Assembly: GCF_000832985.1 (NCBI RefSeq)
Contig: NZ_CP009920.1
Location: 372,001-436,000 of the forward strand
DNA: 64,000 bases
Direction of reading: 5' to 3'
From: Priestia megaterium NBRC 15308 = ATCC 14581
GTDB taxonomy: Bacteria; Bacillota; Bacilli; Bacillales; Bacillaceae_H
Shown here: in pieces, positions 25,952 through 35,550 of the stretch
Layout: every line of letters begins with the position of its first letter
Position numbering within the stretch: the stretch's first letter is position 1
Translations under genes and position numbers: made by a program
The notes under the pieces: model-generated
Told to the model about the DNA's origin: nothing
Seen by the model: the letters and a program-made list of their open reading frames with translations, nothing else
Database searches by the model: none

Positions 25952-28486
25952 ATGGCTGAAATTGAAGATCGGGAAACATTTGCAGAACTGTTATCTTTGG
26001 GTGTTAAAGAACTAAAACTTCACCCTGATTATAAGATTAAAAGGAAAAAAGGCGAAGATAGCTCACTAGGACAATCTTATATAGCTAATATCGCAAATGA
26101 ACTAGGTGTATCTCCCAATACAATTAAAAGTTGGATAGGTCAGATGGGATTAAAATATATTCCTGGTCGTATTGACGATGGAAAGCTCTTCGGCATCATA
26201 TGGATAATATTAAAAAAAACGGATATAGATATCAGTTGGTTCTCAAAGCTGATGGAAACAACTTCTATACCCACTCTTAAACCTGCTTTACCAGCTTGGG
26301 TATCTTCGTGTCTGGAAAAGGCAAAAATATTAGGGGCAGACAACTCATTTGGTGCACCCCTTAATAAAGATATTGAGGAAGTAGTAAAAAAAATATTTCA
26401 TAATAAACTTCAGACTGAAGCTGCTACTCCAAAGGAACATTTTACAATACATAACTTACCAGCACGCTGGTCAGGAGTTTTTATTGGAAGACACTTTGAC
26501 CTGGAGGCAATTCGTCAGTGGGTAACTTCCCCTTCTCCATTATGTTTAATTTCCGGATGGGCTGGTATTGGAAAAACAACTCTTGCTCTTGAAGTAGCAT
26601 ATGCGTGTATTCAGAAGAATTATAGGGAAACAGAAAGCCTTGAGATGGATTGGCCAAACCTCAATTCTATAGTATGGTTTAGTGCTGACTGGAAGGGACT
26701 AACCTTTAGTGATTTTCTAAATACAATTGCTTACCAACTTGGACGGATAGAGCAAATCAACCGATCCATTGACGAGAAACGTTTTGTGGTTCGCAATGCA
26801 TTAGCTAATTATGCAAAAGAAAAACCTGTATTACTTGTGATTGATAGCATCGATACAGCTGAAAGTGAAATTTATGAATTTATTACTAATCTTCCACAAG
26901 GCGTTAAAGTATTACTCACATCTCGCGAGAATCTACAGCAAAAATATAGAAACAACTTTAGAGATATAATAACCATTCAACTAAAGGGACTGGAAAAGGA
27001 CGATGCTCTTAACTATCTTTCTTACGAAGTAAAACAACATATGAAAATGTCTAATTCATCGAATAAACAAGAACAAATGAAACAGTTATTAAATAGCCCT
27101 CTTGAAACTCGTGAACAACTCATTTCAGCTACTGCTGGAAATCCTAAAGCTATCGCTCTTAGTATAGCTTACATTGCAGATGATGACATTCCTGCTCAGC
27201 AACTTATTCAGGAACTAGGAAAAGCCGGTTACTCACTGTTGGAATTATTTGATTTTCTTTTCGGACGCACATGGGAGAAATGTAATGAAGATACTTTACA
27301 TCTTTGGAAAGTGTTATGCTTTTTCAGCAAACCTCCTGACGAGAAAAGTTGGGCAACAGCGGCTGGACTAGACGCTCGAAAATTCCATTTTGCTGTTGAT
27401 CAAATGAAATTATTTGCGCTTATCCAAGGAGAACGTATAGAAGGAAAAATCCATTATCTAGGTCATCAAACCGTAGTAACATATGGTGAACAACGATTGT
27501 TAGAAGATAAACAATTTGAAAATGTAGCACGTAAGCGTTGGAGCCAATACTATATCCAATATTTAGACAACTATTTAAAACGGGATCTTCCGGATTCGAT
27601 TTATTGGAGTTATTTGCTTGGTCGTGATTTAGAGGAAATTAAGAAAGAATGGCCAAATATACTCAAGGTTATAAAATGGGCAAACGAATCCGATCAAAAA
27701 GAGCTTTTGATTGAACTGGTATTTCGCATAAGCCATTTTCTAAGTCGAATTAATTTACCATTAAGGATTAAATATGGAAAAATAGCAGCTGATTATGCAA
27801 AACAACTTAGAAAACATACCTATGAGGCATTTTTTAGAATTGATACATTGGGTTGGGCATTGATGGAGGTCAATAACCTAGATGGTTCCCTACTACAAAT
27901 AGATTCCGGTCTAAAGACACTAGATCAGTTAAGCTCAGATAGGTCTGATGTTTACGATTTGAAAGCTTGGGGACTTGCCTTAAAAGCAAGGCTCTTGTTG
28001 AAGAAAAATAATCCTAACAAAGCAGAATGTATTCTTGAAGAAGTTAGGGAGGTCTTCACTACACCGGTGATTCAACATAGAATTTCATTAGTGCGAGGTG
28101 ATCTATGTATGGTCTATAAAAATTATGGAGCAGCAATCCGATTATATGAAGAAGCTAATGAAATCAGTTTAATATATGGAGGAGAAAAGACCATTGAAGC
28201 TTACTTTAATTTAGGTGTAGCTTATGTCATTTGTGATATGCTTGAGGAAGCAGAAAAATGCTTTAATAGCCTTCTTTATCAGAAAGACAAAGCCAACCAA
28301 ATTGAATTAATATACTATCACTACGGGATGGCCCAATTGCTATTACGAAAAGGAGAGAATATAGAGGCATTACATTCTATCCAAGAAGCTATAAACCTTA
28401 TCGATTCTTGGGGACCAACCATTAGTATTCGAAAAGAAGTAGAAGAATTCAATGAAGTTATTAAACATAATATTAGAGAGAATTAA
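25952..28486 (+). CDS. gutR: STAND-family transcriptional activator GutR
   Basis: The 844-residue protein begins with a helix-turn-helix region (IANELGVSPNTIKSWIGQMGL, about 47-67). It continues with an NB-ARC-type NTPase (Walker A GWAGIGKTTLA at about 205-215; Walker B LLVIDSID at about 290-297) and ends in TPR-like helical repeats (about 630-840). B. subtilis GutR has the same order, a length near 830 and the same divergent gutB neighbour; it activates the gut genes upon glucitol and nucleotide binding. AGGAGGTG precedes ATG. The NB-ARC/TPR layout also occurs in defence STANDs, but the locus argues for sugar regulation. Confidence 0.87.
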   Translation: MAEIEDRETFAELLSLGVKELKLHPDYKIKRKKGEDSSLGQSYIANIANELGVSPNTIKSWIGQMGLKYIPGRIDDGKLFGIIWIILKKTDIDISWFSKLMETTSIPTLKPALPAWVSSCLEKAKILGADNSFGAPLNKDIEEVVKKIFHNKLQTEAATPKEHFTIHNLPARWSGVFIGRHFDLEAIRQWVTSPSPLCLISGWAGIGKTTLALEVAYACIQKNYRETESLEMDWPNLNSIVWFSADWKGLTFSDFLNTIAYQLGRIEQINRSIDEKRFVVRNALANYAKEKPVLLVIDSIDTAESEIYEFITNLPQGVKVLLTSRENLQQKYRNNFRDIITIQLKGLEKDDALNYLSYEVKQHMKMSNSSNKQEQMKQLLNSPLETREQLISATAGNPKAIALSIAYIADDDIPAQQLIQELGKAGYSLLELFDFLFGRTWEKCNEDTLHLWKVLCFFSKPPDEKSWATAAGLDARKFHFAVDQMKLFALIQGERIEGKIHYLGHQTVVTYGEQRLLEDKQFENVARKRWSQYYIQYLDNYLKRDLPDSIYWSYLLGRDLEEIKKEWPNILKVIKWANESDQKELLIELVFRISHFLSRINLPLRIKYGKIAADYAKQLRKHTYEAFFRIDTLGWALMEVNNLDGSLLQIDSGLKTLDQLSSDRSDVYDLKAWGLALKARLLLKKNNPNKAECILEEVREVFTTPVIQHRISLVRGDLCMVYKNYGAAIRLYEEANEISLIYGGEKTIEAYFNLGVAYVICDMLEEAEKCFNSLLYQKDKANQIELIYYHYGMAQLLLRKGENIEALHSIQEAINLIDSWGPTISIRKEVEEFNEVIKHNIREN

Positions 28487-28487
28487 G

Positions 28488-28524
28488 TAAAACAGCCACT
28501 TGTATGAAACAAGTGGCTGTTTGT
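28488..28524 (+). terminator. Terminator after gutR
   Basis: AACAGCCACTTGT pairs with ACAAGTGGCTGTT and is followed by TGTTTG. Confidence 0.85.
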
Positions 28525-28766
28525 TTGAATGTAGTGCTTCAATTAGGTTGAAATTTATCTGGCCTCTTATTTCTTCCAAGTTGATCACTCTTTTCTATTT
28601 GGCTTTTATTAGACTAACGCAATTACATCTATATAAAAGGATTATGTTAAAATTACTCTGGTTTCTCCACTAGTTGCATCTGAAAAATTTGAGTTGCTTG
28701 AATACCTCTTAAATTTGCTCGTGGTCATACTTATAGAATTAGTTACACTTTTTTGATATATATAGC

Positions 28767-28994
28767 TTAATTAACGGCTTCAAGGGCTTGTTTCAAATAA
28801 TCCATTTCAGAGGTTATATCATCTATCTGTTGGTTTAACTGACTTACTTTATCAAGAGTATTCCGTGCATCCAATAAATTAATTTCTAACATCAAACGGC
28901 TTGCTTCACTCTCAAGTTCCAATCTCTTTGCAAATAATACCTCATGCTTTTTTATAATTTCGGATTTTAAATTTTTAATATTGTTTTCTTCCAT
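28767..28994 (-). CDS. Small coiled-coil hypothetical protein, 75 aa
   Basis: The product is charged and entirely helical with heptad-like leucine spacing (LEINLLDARNTLDKVSQLNQQ), so a short coiled coil is likely. GTGAGGT precedes ATG at 28994. I do not recognise the family, and neighbours give no clue. Confidence 0.6.
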   Translation of the reverse strand: MEENNIKNLKSEIIKKHEVLFAKRLELESEASRLMLEINLLDARNTLDKVSQLNQQIDDITSEMDYLKQALEAVN

Positions 28995-29508
28995 ACTTCT
29001 ACCTCACTAACTTGTAATAACAGTATTTTATTGAAATGTAAATTCCCCTATATAATTTAATAATTACCTACAGGGAGGTTTATATAGCATGGTTAAAATC
29101 CCCTTTTTCACTTACAGGAAAACCACATTTATTTCGCATTTACATAAGCTAAATAATAAGAACCAATTAAAATAAATTCCATTATTCACTTTCCTCGGAT
29201 GGTGTTCATAAGTTCTTGGTGTTGACATTCAGATACATACTGAGCACTCAAAAGCTTCTCTAACTGTTAAAAACAAATACAACATTCCAAAATAAGGGAA
29301 AATTTAAATCGTTTTGTTTTTTTTGCAGGAAAAGAAAGCGCAGTATATAAAGATAACAGTAGGCATCAAAAAGTGTTGAGAACATTTTATCATCATTTTC
29401 TATCAGCACGAGAGCAATAATTTGAGAAAAGAGCTTATATCAGTCCGTGTCTTAAGTATGCCTATTATATAGAATGGGTTACTTAGTAAATAAGGGAAGG
29501 TGATTTAT
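28995..29508. other. Intergenic stretch with one doubtful 28-aa frame
   Basis: No convincing gene. One short frame at 29089-29175 (MVKIPFFTYRKTTF...) has AGGGAGGT 8 bases upstream and TTATTG-17-TATAAT before that, so a leader peptide or small protein is possible but unproven. Confidence 0.4.
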
Positions 29509-29697
29509 ATGTTAGGGGAAGAAGATTTAAAAGTAAATTGTATATCAGCTGCTATAGGTTTACTCATCCAACATAATATCATCACTCACCAGGAACTGGA
29601 CAAACTAACTAAAACGAATTATCACGTTTTTTATCATTTTCTAATGGATAAGCTAATTGAAGAAGAGTTTAGTAAAGATAGAGTGGTACAAACATAA
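29509..29697 (+). CDS. Small hypothetical protein, 62 aa
   Basis: The product starts MLGEEDLKVNCISAAIGLL and looks like two to three amphipathic helices. GGGAAGGTGA lies 7 bases upstream of ATG at 29509; the GTG at 29500 falls inside this site. A hairpin terminator follows at 29765. Family not recognised. Confidence 0.6.
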   Translation: MLGEEDLKVNCISAAIGLLIQHNIITHQELDKLTKTNYHVFYHFLMDKLIEEEFSKDRVVQT

Positions 29698-29764
29698 GTA
29701 CTTCAACAAAACAAAAACCGCAAGATTAAAAGAAAAGATCTCCTATTTTAAATGTGATTCTTAT

Positions 29765-29812
29765 AAGGCTCCTTACATATTAGACATATATAATATGTAA
29801 GGGCTTTCTTGT
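29765..29812 (+). terminator. Terminator after the 62-aa gene
   Basis: AGGCTCCTTACATATTA pairs with TAATATGTAAGGGCTT (one mismatch), followed by TCTTG. The T-tract is weak. Confidence 0.6.
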
Positions 29813-29962
29813 TAAACAAACGCCCCCTATAGTTTAAATGTATTTCTTCACAATCTATAATTTTTAAAAGTCATTTTATCACAGGAAGCCTGCCAGTATT
29901 GTTACAAAAAAAGTCCTCTTCTCTTTTCAGGAAAGGAACTTATATTCAACGAATTTTATAAG

Positions 29963-30448
29963 CTACTTCCAAGTCTGATCTAGTTTATCTGAATAGAAAT
30001 GTAAGGCTTTTTTATAACTTAGTATTTCATTGTCATTTGTCGTATTTAGTAAGCATTTCAGTAACAGTTCCATCGCTTTGCTATGTTCTTTTAAATTGTA
30101 TAAGGTCATGGAATAAAACACTTTAATTACATGATTATCTGGGAACAATTCCATTCCTTTTAAAAATATATCTTTTGACTTTTCATATTCCCCCAAGGCT
30201 CTATATGTGCTGCCCAATCCCAATATTGCCCCTTCCATATCCTTAGAAGGTAATCCTATCTTTATGGCATTTTCGTAAAAGGGTACTGCCTTTTCTTCTT
30301 CTCCTAATATGTCGAAGCTCCAAGCACATTGATAATTATATAAACCATCGTCTGGAAATTCCTTAACTAATTCACTTAGCAATTCGTTAGATTCTTTGTG
30401 ATTTCCATTCTTTCGTAACGCTAATGCTTTATCTAATTTGTTATTCAA
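29963..30448 (-). CDS. TPR-repeat protein, 161 aa
   Basis: The product consists of tetratricopeptide-like helical pairs: NKLDKALALRKNGNHKESNELLSEL, AVPFYENAIKIGLP, YEKSKDIFLKGMELFPDN and HSKAMELLLKCLL fall at about 34-residue spacing. Such Bacillus proteins are common and mostly uncharacterised. It likely mediates protein-protein contacts in the cytosol. The ribosome binding site is weak (GAAGGGTTGGAG well upstream). Confidence 0.75.
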   Translation of the reverse strand: MNNKLDKALALRKNGNHKESNELLSELVKEFPDDGLYNYQCAWSFDILGEEEKAVPFYENAIKIGLPSKDMEGAILGLGSTYRALGEYEKSKDIFLKGMELFPDNHVIKVFYSMTLYNLKEHSKAMELLLKCLLNTTNDNEILSYKKALHFYSDKLDQTWK

Positions 30449-30569
30449 CTTAAATCTCCAACCCTTCTTTTTCCCACTACTTATCTCTTAACATCCTTCC
30501 ATATCCAGAAATTGAGCGTATTCGTACACTTTATCCAGATCTATTTCTTGCTTTAACTATCCTTAATGT

Positions 30570-30863
30570 TTAATTTTTAAAGGCTAACCCATTGGCCTGC
30601 AAAGCTGTTCTAAGTTTAGGTAAAGAAGCCGGCCCCATACCATGAAATTGTAATATCTCTTTTTCACTAAATTTTGATAGCTGCTGCAAAGAAGTTATCT
30701 CGTTGCTTTCCAATGCTCGTCTTGCTGGTGCTGATAGCACTGAAAGAAATCCATTGTCAGGTTTGCGTTCTTGCTCACAGGTTGGGCAGGTCGGACAGTT
30801 ACTGCTTTTATAATATTTGTGTCCTTTATGACAGATTCTTAGATTTCCCTTTTGAGTTTTCAT
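30570..30863 (-). CDS. Small zinc-ribbon plus RNA polymerase alpha-CTD-like protein
   Basis: The 97-residue product has an N-terminal zinc-ribbon-like part (RICHKGHKYYKSSNCPTCPTC, about 8-28). A C-terminal helix-hairpin-helix domain follows: ALESNEITSLQQLSKFSEKEI, then FHGMGPASLPKLRTALQ. This is the fold of the RNA polymerase alpha C-terminal domain, which binds DNA without sequence specificity. Such small stand-alone proteins occur in Bacillus; the role is unknown. AAAGGAGAG precedes ATG. Confidence 0.8.
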   Translation of the reverse strand: MKTQKGNLRICHKGHKYYKSSNCPTCPTCEQERKPDNGFLSVLSAPARRALESNEITSLQQLSKFSEKEILQFHGMGPASLPKLRTALQANGLAFKN

Positions 30864-31025
30864 TTTTAATCTCTCCTTTTCTCAAGAATTTTTTAGCTTT
30901 TATCCCCTGTCACTTCTCCAATGGATGGTTTATGAAGGTACAACACATGCTACGTATAGTAAGCTCATTACCATTAAATACGTATGAGTCTCGTTTCAGA
31001 TAGTGCAGCTCCATTACAAATCATG

Positions 31026-31733
31026 CTAACACCTTACATGTTTGCGTTTGAAACCAAGCCGTCCTCTATCTATATCCTTTTGAATGTTTTCGGAAGCAAG
31101 AAGAATACTACTTTTTTTCTTATCCTTCTTAACTTCGACTGGACCTACTGCCTTTGCCGTTTCAAGCGCCTTCTCATGAAGTGGCAAATATGAAACACCG
31201 ACTGTATAGATAAAATTATTCATAGCCGATTTCGCTCGATCTGGAGAATCGTGAATCGTGTTTTCCACTTGATTAAGCATATCGGCAATCTTGCTTGTGC
31301 TAAATTCATCGTCAGGACGATTACCTAAAAGCCAGCAGTAACAACTCCAACCTGCCGACATTTTAAGTTCTTCACCGCTTGCCACCCATTTATCAGCAAC
31401 AACTTGCGCAAAATCGGTTTCTGACAAAGTGACTGCAACTACATAATCGGATAGCATGTAAAAATACGCTTTATCAATCCAACGCTCAAAATCCTCCGCA
31501 GTCATCTCTGTTGGGTCTGCAATGATACCAGCAAAATACATAGCATCGTAATTGCCAGAAGCGTAAAGCTGCTCAGCTAAAGCCTGGTTTTTCTTGATTT
31601 TCTTTGCAATCGGCTTCATTTTTCCTGTTGCCACTCCAAAAAGCGGATCGTGTGCACCATTGTTTATGTAAGTCTTTTTAATTCGTTCCGTACCAAGCGC
31701 TTCTAGTTCTTTCATAACCATTTCAAAATCCAT
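31026..31733 (-). CDS. AlkD-like DNA alkylation repair protein (HEAT-like)
   Basis: The 235-residue helical protein (MDFEMVMKELEALGTERIKK, PLFGVATGKMKPIAKKIKKNQALAEQLYASGNYDAMYFAGII) belongs to the ALK/HEAT-repeat family of AlkC/AlkD DNA glycosylases. These remove alkylated purines without base flipping. ATG at 31733 has AAGGAGG 10 bases upstream; the longer frame to 31775 reads into what seems to be a decayed tail. Some members of this subgroup are structural only, so enzymatic activity is inferred. Confidence 0.8.
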   Translation of the reverse strand: MDFEMVMKELEALGTERIKKTYINNGAHDPLFGVATGKMKPIAKKIKKNQALAEQLYASGNYDAMYFAGIIADPTEMTAEDFERWIDKAYFYMLSDYVVAVTLSETDFAQVVADKWVASGEELKMSAGWSCYCWLLGNRPDDEFSTSKIADMLNQVENTIHDSPDRAKSAMNNFIYTVGVSYLPLHEKALETAKAVGPVEVKKDKKKSSILLASENIQKDIDRGRLGFKRKHVRC

Positions 31734-31734
31734 C

Positions 31735-31855
31735 GTTCTGTACCCTCCTTCTTCTCCATTCGTAAACTGGATCATCTTTTCTTTTTAGTTCAGCTTCCAA
31801 TTTATCCTGTAATTCCTAAGCTGCTTGGGGATCAGTTCACCTTTCATAATCTGCT
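31735..31855 (-). pseudogene. Possible decayed C-terminal coding tail
   Basis: Between the DUF1801 gene and the alkD-like gene, one minus-strand frame reads ELQDKLEAELKRKDDPVYEW followed by basic residues and ends just past the alkD start. It is preceded by in-frame stops at about 31828 and 31849. The composition looks protein-coding. I cannot name the parent gene. Confidence 0.25.
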
Positions 31856-31857
31856 TT

Positions 31858-32229
31858 TTATTTCCGCCAAAAAGTTGAACAGTCTTTCTTATCTAACATA
31901 TTAAACTCAATTATTTTTTTAAGTAATTCATAGTTTACTGGCTCAGTCCATAGAATTCGAAATAGGCCTTTGGTAGCGCTGTATCCAGCCTGGGCAATGT
32001 CATCATTAAAGTGCGCAATCCCTGTTTCTTCAGGTGAAACGCTCAAATGATGTTTCGCTGAGGCAAAGCCGATGATGAATGTTCCATGATCAGTAAACAT
32101 TGGCGTATTCCATTTGATTTGTGGTTCCAAATTCGGGAAAGTATTAGCAATCCAAGCCAAAACTTCCTCTGTTCGATCACGGTGGTCAGGGCTATCTATA
32201 CGCGCTAAATATTCTGCAAAAACTTCCAT
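31858..32229 (-). CDS. DUF1801 / YdhG-like iron chaperone-fold protein
   Basis: The 123-residue protein has the DUF1801 pattern [20 protein letters not shown], then [35 protein letters not shown]. This is a frataxin-like fold found in YdhG-type proteins of Bacillus. GGAGAAAATGCT precedes ATG at 32229. A second protein of similar domain content (YdeI-like) lies upstream on the same strand but is frameshifted. Confidence 0.8.
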   Translation of the reverse strand: MEVFAEYLARIDSPDHRDRTEEVLAWIANTFPNLEPQIKWNTPMFTDHGTFIIGFASAKHHLSVSPEETGIAHFNDDIAQAGYSATKGLFRILWTEPVNYELLKKIIEFNMLDKKDCSTFWRK

Positions 32230-32368
32230 AGCATTTTCTCCTCAAATAATTTTTTTAATCTACTCTACTTTTATACAAATGGAACATCAGTCAGTTCACT
32301 TAACCTTATTTCATTTTTAACTCAAATACATTAACAATTTATATTAGCCATGTTTTAAATAAAATGTA

Positions 32369-32961
32369 CTAATCATTTAATCCTTTTCCATTAAGAATGT
32401 TCGGAATGCATTTTTCAACTCTTGATGCTCGAGTCTTAGATTGTTTGGCCGCAGAAAAATAAAGAATATATGCTCTTTGCCGTCCTGGAGTCAATGTAGT
32501 AAAAGCATCTTTTAGAGCAGGTATTTCATCAAATTTATGCTGTAGCTCTTCAGGAATAATGAGTTCTTCATGCTTTTTGACTTTGACTTTTAATCCGGCT
32601 TTTTCCACCTCAATGGCCTCATCAATATAAGCTTTCAAGATGGCTTCCTTTTCAGCTATTTCTTGCACATTGGTAAACCGAATTTGTCGCGCGCCTTGTA
32701 CATTCTCTGTTTGTTGAATTAGAATACTATGAGAATCTTGTAACAGAGCACCTTTAGGAAACAGTAGCGCACAGTATTCTTTGAATCCATGTATTAAAAC
32801 AATGTTTTTTTCTCAAACGTGTAACAAGGGTTCATCCATTTATAATCTTCGGTCAACTCACAGTCAAGAACAATCTTTCTCAACGTCTCATATTCTTCTT
32901 TCCACTTTTTAGCTTTACTTAAAAACTCATCGACCTTAGGATGCATTTTACTATTTGTCAT
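32369..32961 (-). pseudogene. Frameshifted YdeI-like (DUF1801/YdeI family) gene
   Basis: A gene starts at ATG 32961 with TAGGAGTG upstream and reads MTNSKMHPKVDEFLSKAKKW, later CELTEDYKWMNPCYTFEKK. In a run of seven A (plus-strand T 32805-32811) the frame shifts. One more A would restore NIVLIHGFKEYCALLFPKGA and run on without a stop to the open C-terminal half ending at 32369 (PNILNGKGLND). The full product would be about 197 residues. A single-base loss in a homopolymer may be a recent mutation or a sequencing error. The domain is shared with YdhG-like proteins. Confidence 0.85.
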
Positions 32962-33134
32962 CAAGGAACACTCCTATTCAATTTTTTAATCTGTCTCTCT
33001 CGCAATCATACAGTCAACCTTCAATTCATTTAATGGTGTTACTATTCTTCAAATGTAGGAAATGCCCTTCTACAATTGACTTGATAGTTATTAAAATTAT
33101 AAACATTTTAACTTTATAAGAAAGAGGCTTTCGT

Positions 33135-34244
33135 TTATTTATCAAGCGTTACCCTTTCACCAGTCTCTGCAGATATTCGAACCGCATCTAATAATTGATG
33201 AAGTTTAACAGCATCGTGGAAGTTTGGAATTTGACTTTTATGTTCAAATATATCTTTTGCCAACACCTTATAAGCCTTTTCAACGTAATCTTTTGGATGA
33301 TTATCTTTTGCTGAAGATACGTTTATCTCTTCAACATACACACTTTCAGTACTTAATAAATAAGTAGGATACTTAACCTTCTCTACTTTGAGATTACCAA
33401 ATTGCACGTGACCGGATGAAGAATTCTGGGTTAAGCAAAAAACACCTTTTTCTCCTCTAATCTCTAATTGAAAAGCAGGATAAACTCCGCCTTGAATATG
33501 AACAGCAGCTGAAATATCGCCGTTGAGTGTTCCCTGTATTAAGATTTGATCCGCTGTATCCTTTGACACCGTAACTTTTGTTCCTTGTATGAGAGCTTCT
33601 GTATAATGCGTATTCATTATCGACGATAACTCTTTAAAATCACCTAAGATGTAGCACAGAACATCAAGCGAGTGTCCACCGTTGATTGTAAGAAGGTTCG
33701 CTCCATTTTCTTTTTTTAAGATATAGCTGTTTGCTTCATCTGTTATTCCACCCTTTCCTTGTGTCGCTACCTGCATGGTACAGGAGATAATTCTTCCAAT
33801 TTCCCCTTGGTTAATAGCCTGCTTTACATAATTCACCTCGGGAGATTGTCTTGCTTGTAACCCAATCGCATGGTGAATGTCCACCTTATCCGCTAACTTT
33901 GCCAGTTTAATTGCTTGCTTAGTATCTACACCTAAAGGCCACTCGCAATAAATATGTTTCTTTTCCTCTATTGCTGCAATTGAAGCTTCGTAATGAAACG
34001 GAACTTTTACACTAACTACTACTAAATCAACATCTTTAGATTGCGCTAGTCCCTTATAATCTGTAAAGCTATGGCAAGCATTAAGTACTCTCGCACTTTC
34101 CTTGGCGGTTTCTGCTTTTGATGTTCCAATTGCGGTTATTCGATAAAAAGGGCTTTCTTTCAGTACTGGAATATGTGTTTTGCTCGCCCATTGATTATTT
34201 AAAGATCCCCCTATAATTCCTACTTTTATTAATTTCTCCTTCAT
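33135..34244 (-). CDS. Gfo/Idh/MocA-family oxidoreductase
   Basis: The 369-residue protein starts with a Rossmann motif (VGIIGGSLNNQWASKTHIPVL) and has EKKHIYCEWPLGVDTKQAIKLA, the family's E-K/C-x-P segment. GLQARQSPEVNYVKQAINQGEIGRI follows it. NAD(P)-dependent sugar or inositol-type dehydrogenases share this fold; fungal Gal80-like regulators do too, and the GLQARQ stretch recalls that branch. ATG at 34244 has GGGAGG 8 bases upstream. It is divergent from a LysR gene that likely controls it. Substrate unknown. Confidence 0.85.
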   Translation of the reverse strand: MKEKLIKVGIIGGSLNNQWASKTHIPVLKESPFYRITAIGTSKAETAKESARVLNACHSFTDYKGLAQSKDVDLVVVSVKVPFHYEASIAAIEEKKHIYCEWPLGVDTKQAIKLAKLADKVDIHHAIGLQARQSPEVNYVKQAINQGEIGRIISCTMQVATQGKGGITDEANSYILKKENGANLLTINGGHSLDVLCYILGDFKELSSIMNTHYTEALIQGTKVTVSKDTADQILIQGTLNGDISAAVHIQGGVYPAFQLEIRGEKGVFCLTQNSSSGHVQFGNLKVEKVKYPTYLLSTESVYVEEINVSSAKDNHPKDYVEKAYKVLAKDIFEHKSQIPNFHDAVKLHQLLDAVRISAETGERVTLDK

Positions 34245-34305
34245 TAGACATTCCTCCCACATTTTGTAGAAAATATTACCTTTTAATCAAGTATAATTAA
34301 AATGA

Positions 34306-34333
34306 ATCATTATTTTAAATGTTAAAATATGAT
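34306..34333. promoter_or_regulatory. Near-palindrome between the oxidoreductase and LysR genes
   Basis: ATCATTATTTTA and TTAAAATATGAT form almost perfect arms around AATG, midway in the 125-base gap. This is the expected place for a LysR-type operator. Confidence 0.5.
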
Positions 34334-34369
34334 AGCTATATCACTTTTTTTGATGGAGGGTGAATATGA

Positions 34370-35242
34370 ATGGATATTGAAAATATGAAAGCTTTTGTTT
34401 CAGTGGCCGAATTAAGAAATATATCTGCGGCTGCAATGAAATTGAACCACCTTCAATCTAATATGACCGCCAAAATAAAGAAAATAGAAAGCTATTATAA
34501 TCAAGAACTGTTTATTAGAAACTCAAAGGGCGTTAAATTAACCAAGCAAGGAGAAAAATTGTATCACCAATTTAAAAAAATATTGCTTCTTTGGGAAGAA
34601 ACTGAAAATAAAATGAAGAAACAAGATGAAAAACTCCGTATTGGCACCATGATATCAGTTGGGGGCACTCAATTCTCAAGCGCTTTAAACAAACTTTACA
34701 ACACCTATCCAGATCTAGCAGTAACACTAAAAACGGGTTCAACCGAATATATCGAAAATCAAATTCTACTTGGACAAATCGATGTAGCTTATACAATTGG
34801 ATCATTAAACAACCAAAAGATAAAATATAAAAAAGTAGGCGTAGAAGAAATGGTTGTCATTGGTCGCGATATTGATCAACACACGATATTTGATGACTAT
34901 GTAAGACAAAAAAATATACTGGTACTTTCAGATAAGTGCTTGTACATGACAATATTACATACTATTTATGCCAGCTTACATATTGAACAAGGTGACATGA
35001 TCGAAGTCAGCGATCCAGAAACATTAGTACAATTTGCGTTAATGGGCATGGGAATTTCCTTAATATCTAAGCGTATCGCAAATCGTTATAACATCCATAA
35101 TTTTTTAGAAGTTCCACCACCTTATCGGTACACTGACTTTTATCTCATTTCCCGGCTAAATTATGAATTTACCCCTATCGAAAAACAGTTTATTGAATTG
35201 AATAACTTCCTCGGGGACACTTTTAGAAGAGTAGAAGTTTAA
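34370..35242 (+). CDS. LysR-family transcriptional regulator
   Basis: The 290-residue protein has the LysR helix-turn-helix MDIENMKAFVSVAELRNISA with AAMKLNHLQSNMTAKIKKIE (about 1-40) and a periplasmic-binding-like effector domain. GGAGG precedes ATG by 10 bases. It is divergent from the Gfo/Idh/MocA oxidoreductase, the classic arrangement for a regulator and its target. Effector unknown. A terminator follows at 35248. Confidence 0.9.
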   Translation: MDIENMKAFVSVAELRNISAAAMKLNHLQSNMTAKIKKIESYYNQELFIRNSKGVKLTKQGEKLYHQFKKILLLWEETENKMKKQDEKLRIGTMISVGGTQFSSALNKLYNTYPDLAVTLKTGSTEYIENQILLGQIDVAYTIGSLNNQKIKYKKVGVEEMVVIGRDIDQHTIFDDYVRQKNILVLSDKCLYMTILHTIYASLHIEQGDMIEVSDPETLVQFALMGMGISLISKRIANRYNIHNFLEVPPPYRYTDFYLISRLNYEFTPIEKQFIELNNFLGDTFRRVEV

Positions 35243-35247
35243 TATTG

Positions 35248-35277
35248 AGGTTACAGTTTTTTCTGTAACCCTTTTTG
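35248..35277 (+). terminator. Terminator after the LysR gene
   Basis: GGTTACAG pairs with CTGTAACC across a T-rich loop, followed by CTTTTTG. Confidence 0.85.
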
Positions 35278-35349
35278 TGATTTCTTGGCTATCATTGTTT
35301 TTTATATAGGTACAGTGAAAGATTTTTTCGCTTTACATAAAGCGTATTC

Positions 35350-35550
35350 TTAGCAGCCATTTATAAAAAAGAGTAAATCAATGTTTGATTGGCTCTTTTT
35401 TAATCTTCCCTCATATAAAAGAAGAGATATAGTACAAGTAAAGTTGATTATCCATTTTTTATTTCTATGAGCTTGAAGACTTTTTTCAAGCAGCTGCTTT
35501 TGTCCTTCTTCCCTTTTTATATCTTCTGAATTATTGAGTGTAGAGTTCAA
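35350..35550 (-). CDS. Possible small protein with TTG start, 66 aa
   Basis: AAGGAG lies 8 bases before TTG at 35550, and the first half (MNSTLNNSEDIKREEGQKQ) looks like a real hydrophilic N-terminus followed by a hydrophobic segment. The frame then runs into a hairpin (AAAGAG-TAAATCAA against TTGATT-GGCTCTTT, 35367-35401) that looks like its own terminator. The true C-terminus may therefore differ by a frameshift. Family not recognised. Confidence 0.35.
   Translation of the reverse strand: MNSTLNNSEDIKREEGQKQLLEKSLQAHRNKKWIINFTCTISLLLYEGRLKKSQSNIDLLFFINGC

Noticed and set aside
25952-28486. NB-ARC/TPR STAND protein as an anti-phage defence gene
   Set aside because: N-terminal helix-turn-helix, length, and divergent gutB-gutP-fruC neighbours match the glucitol activator GutR.
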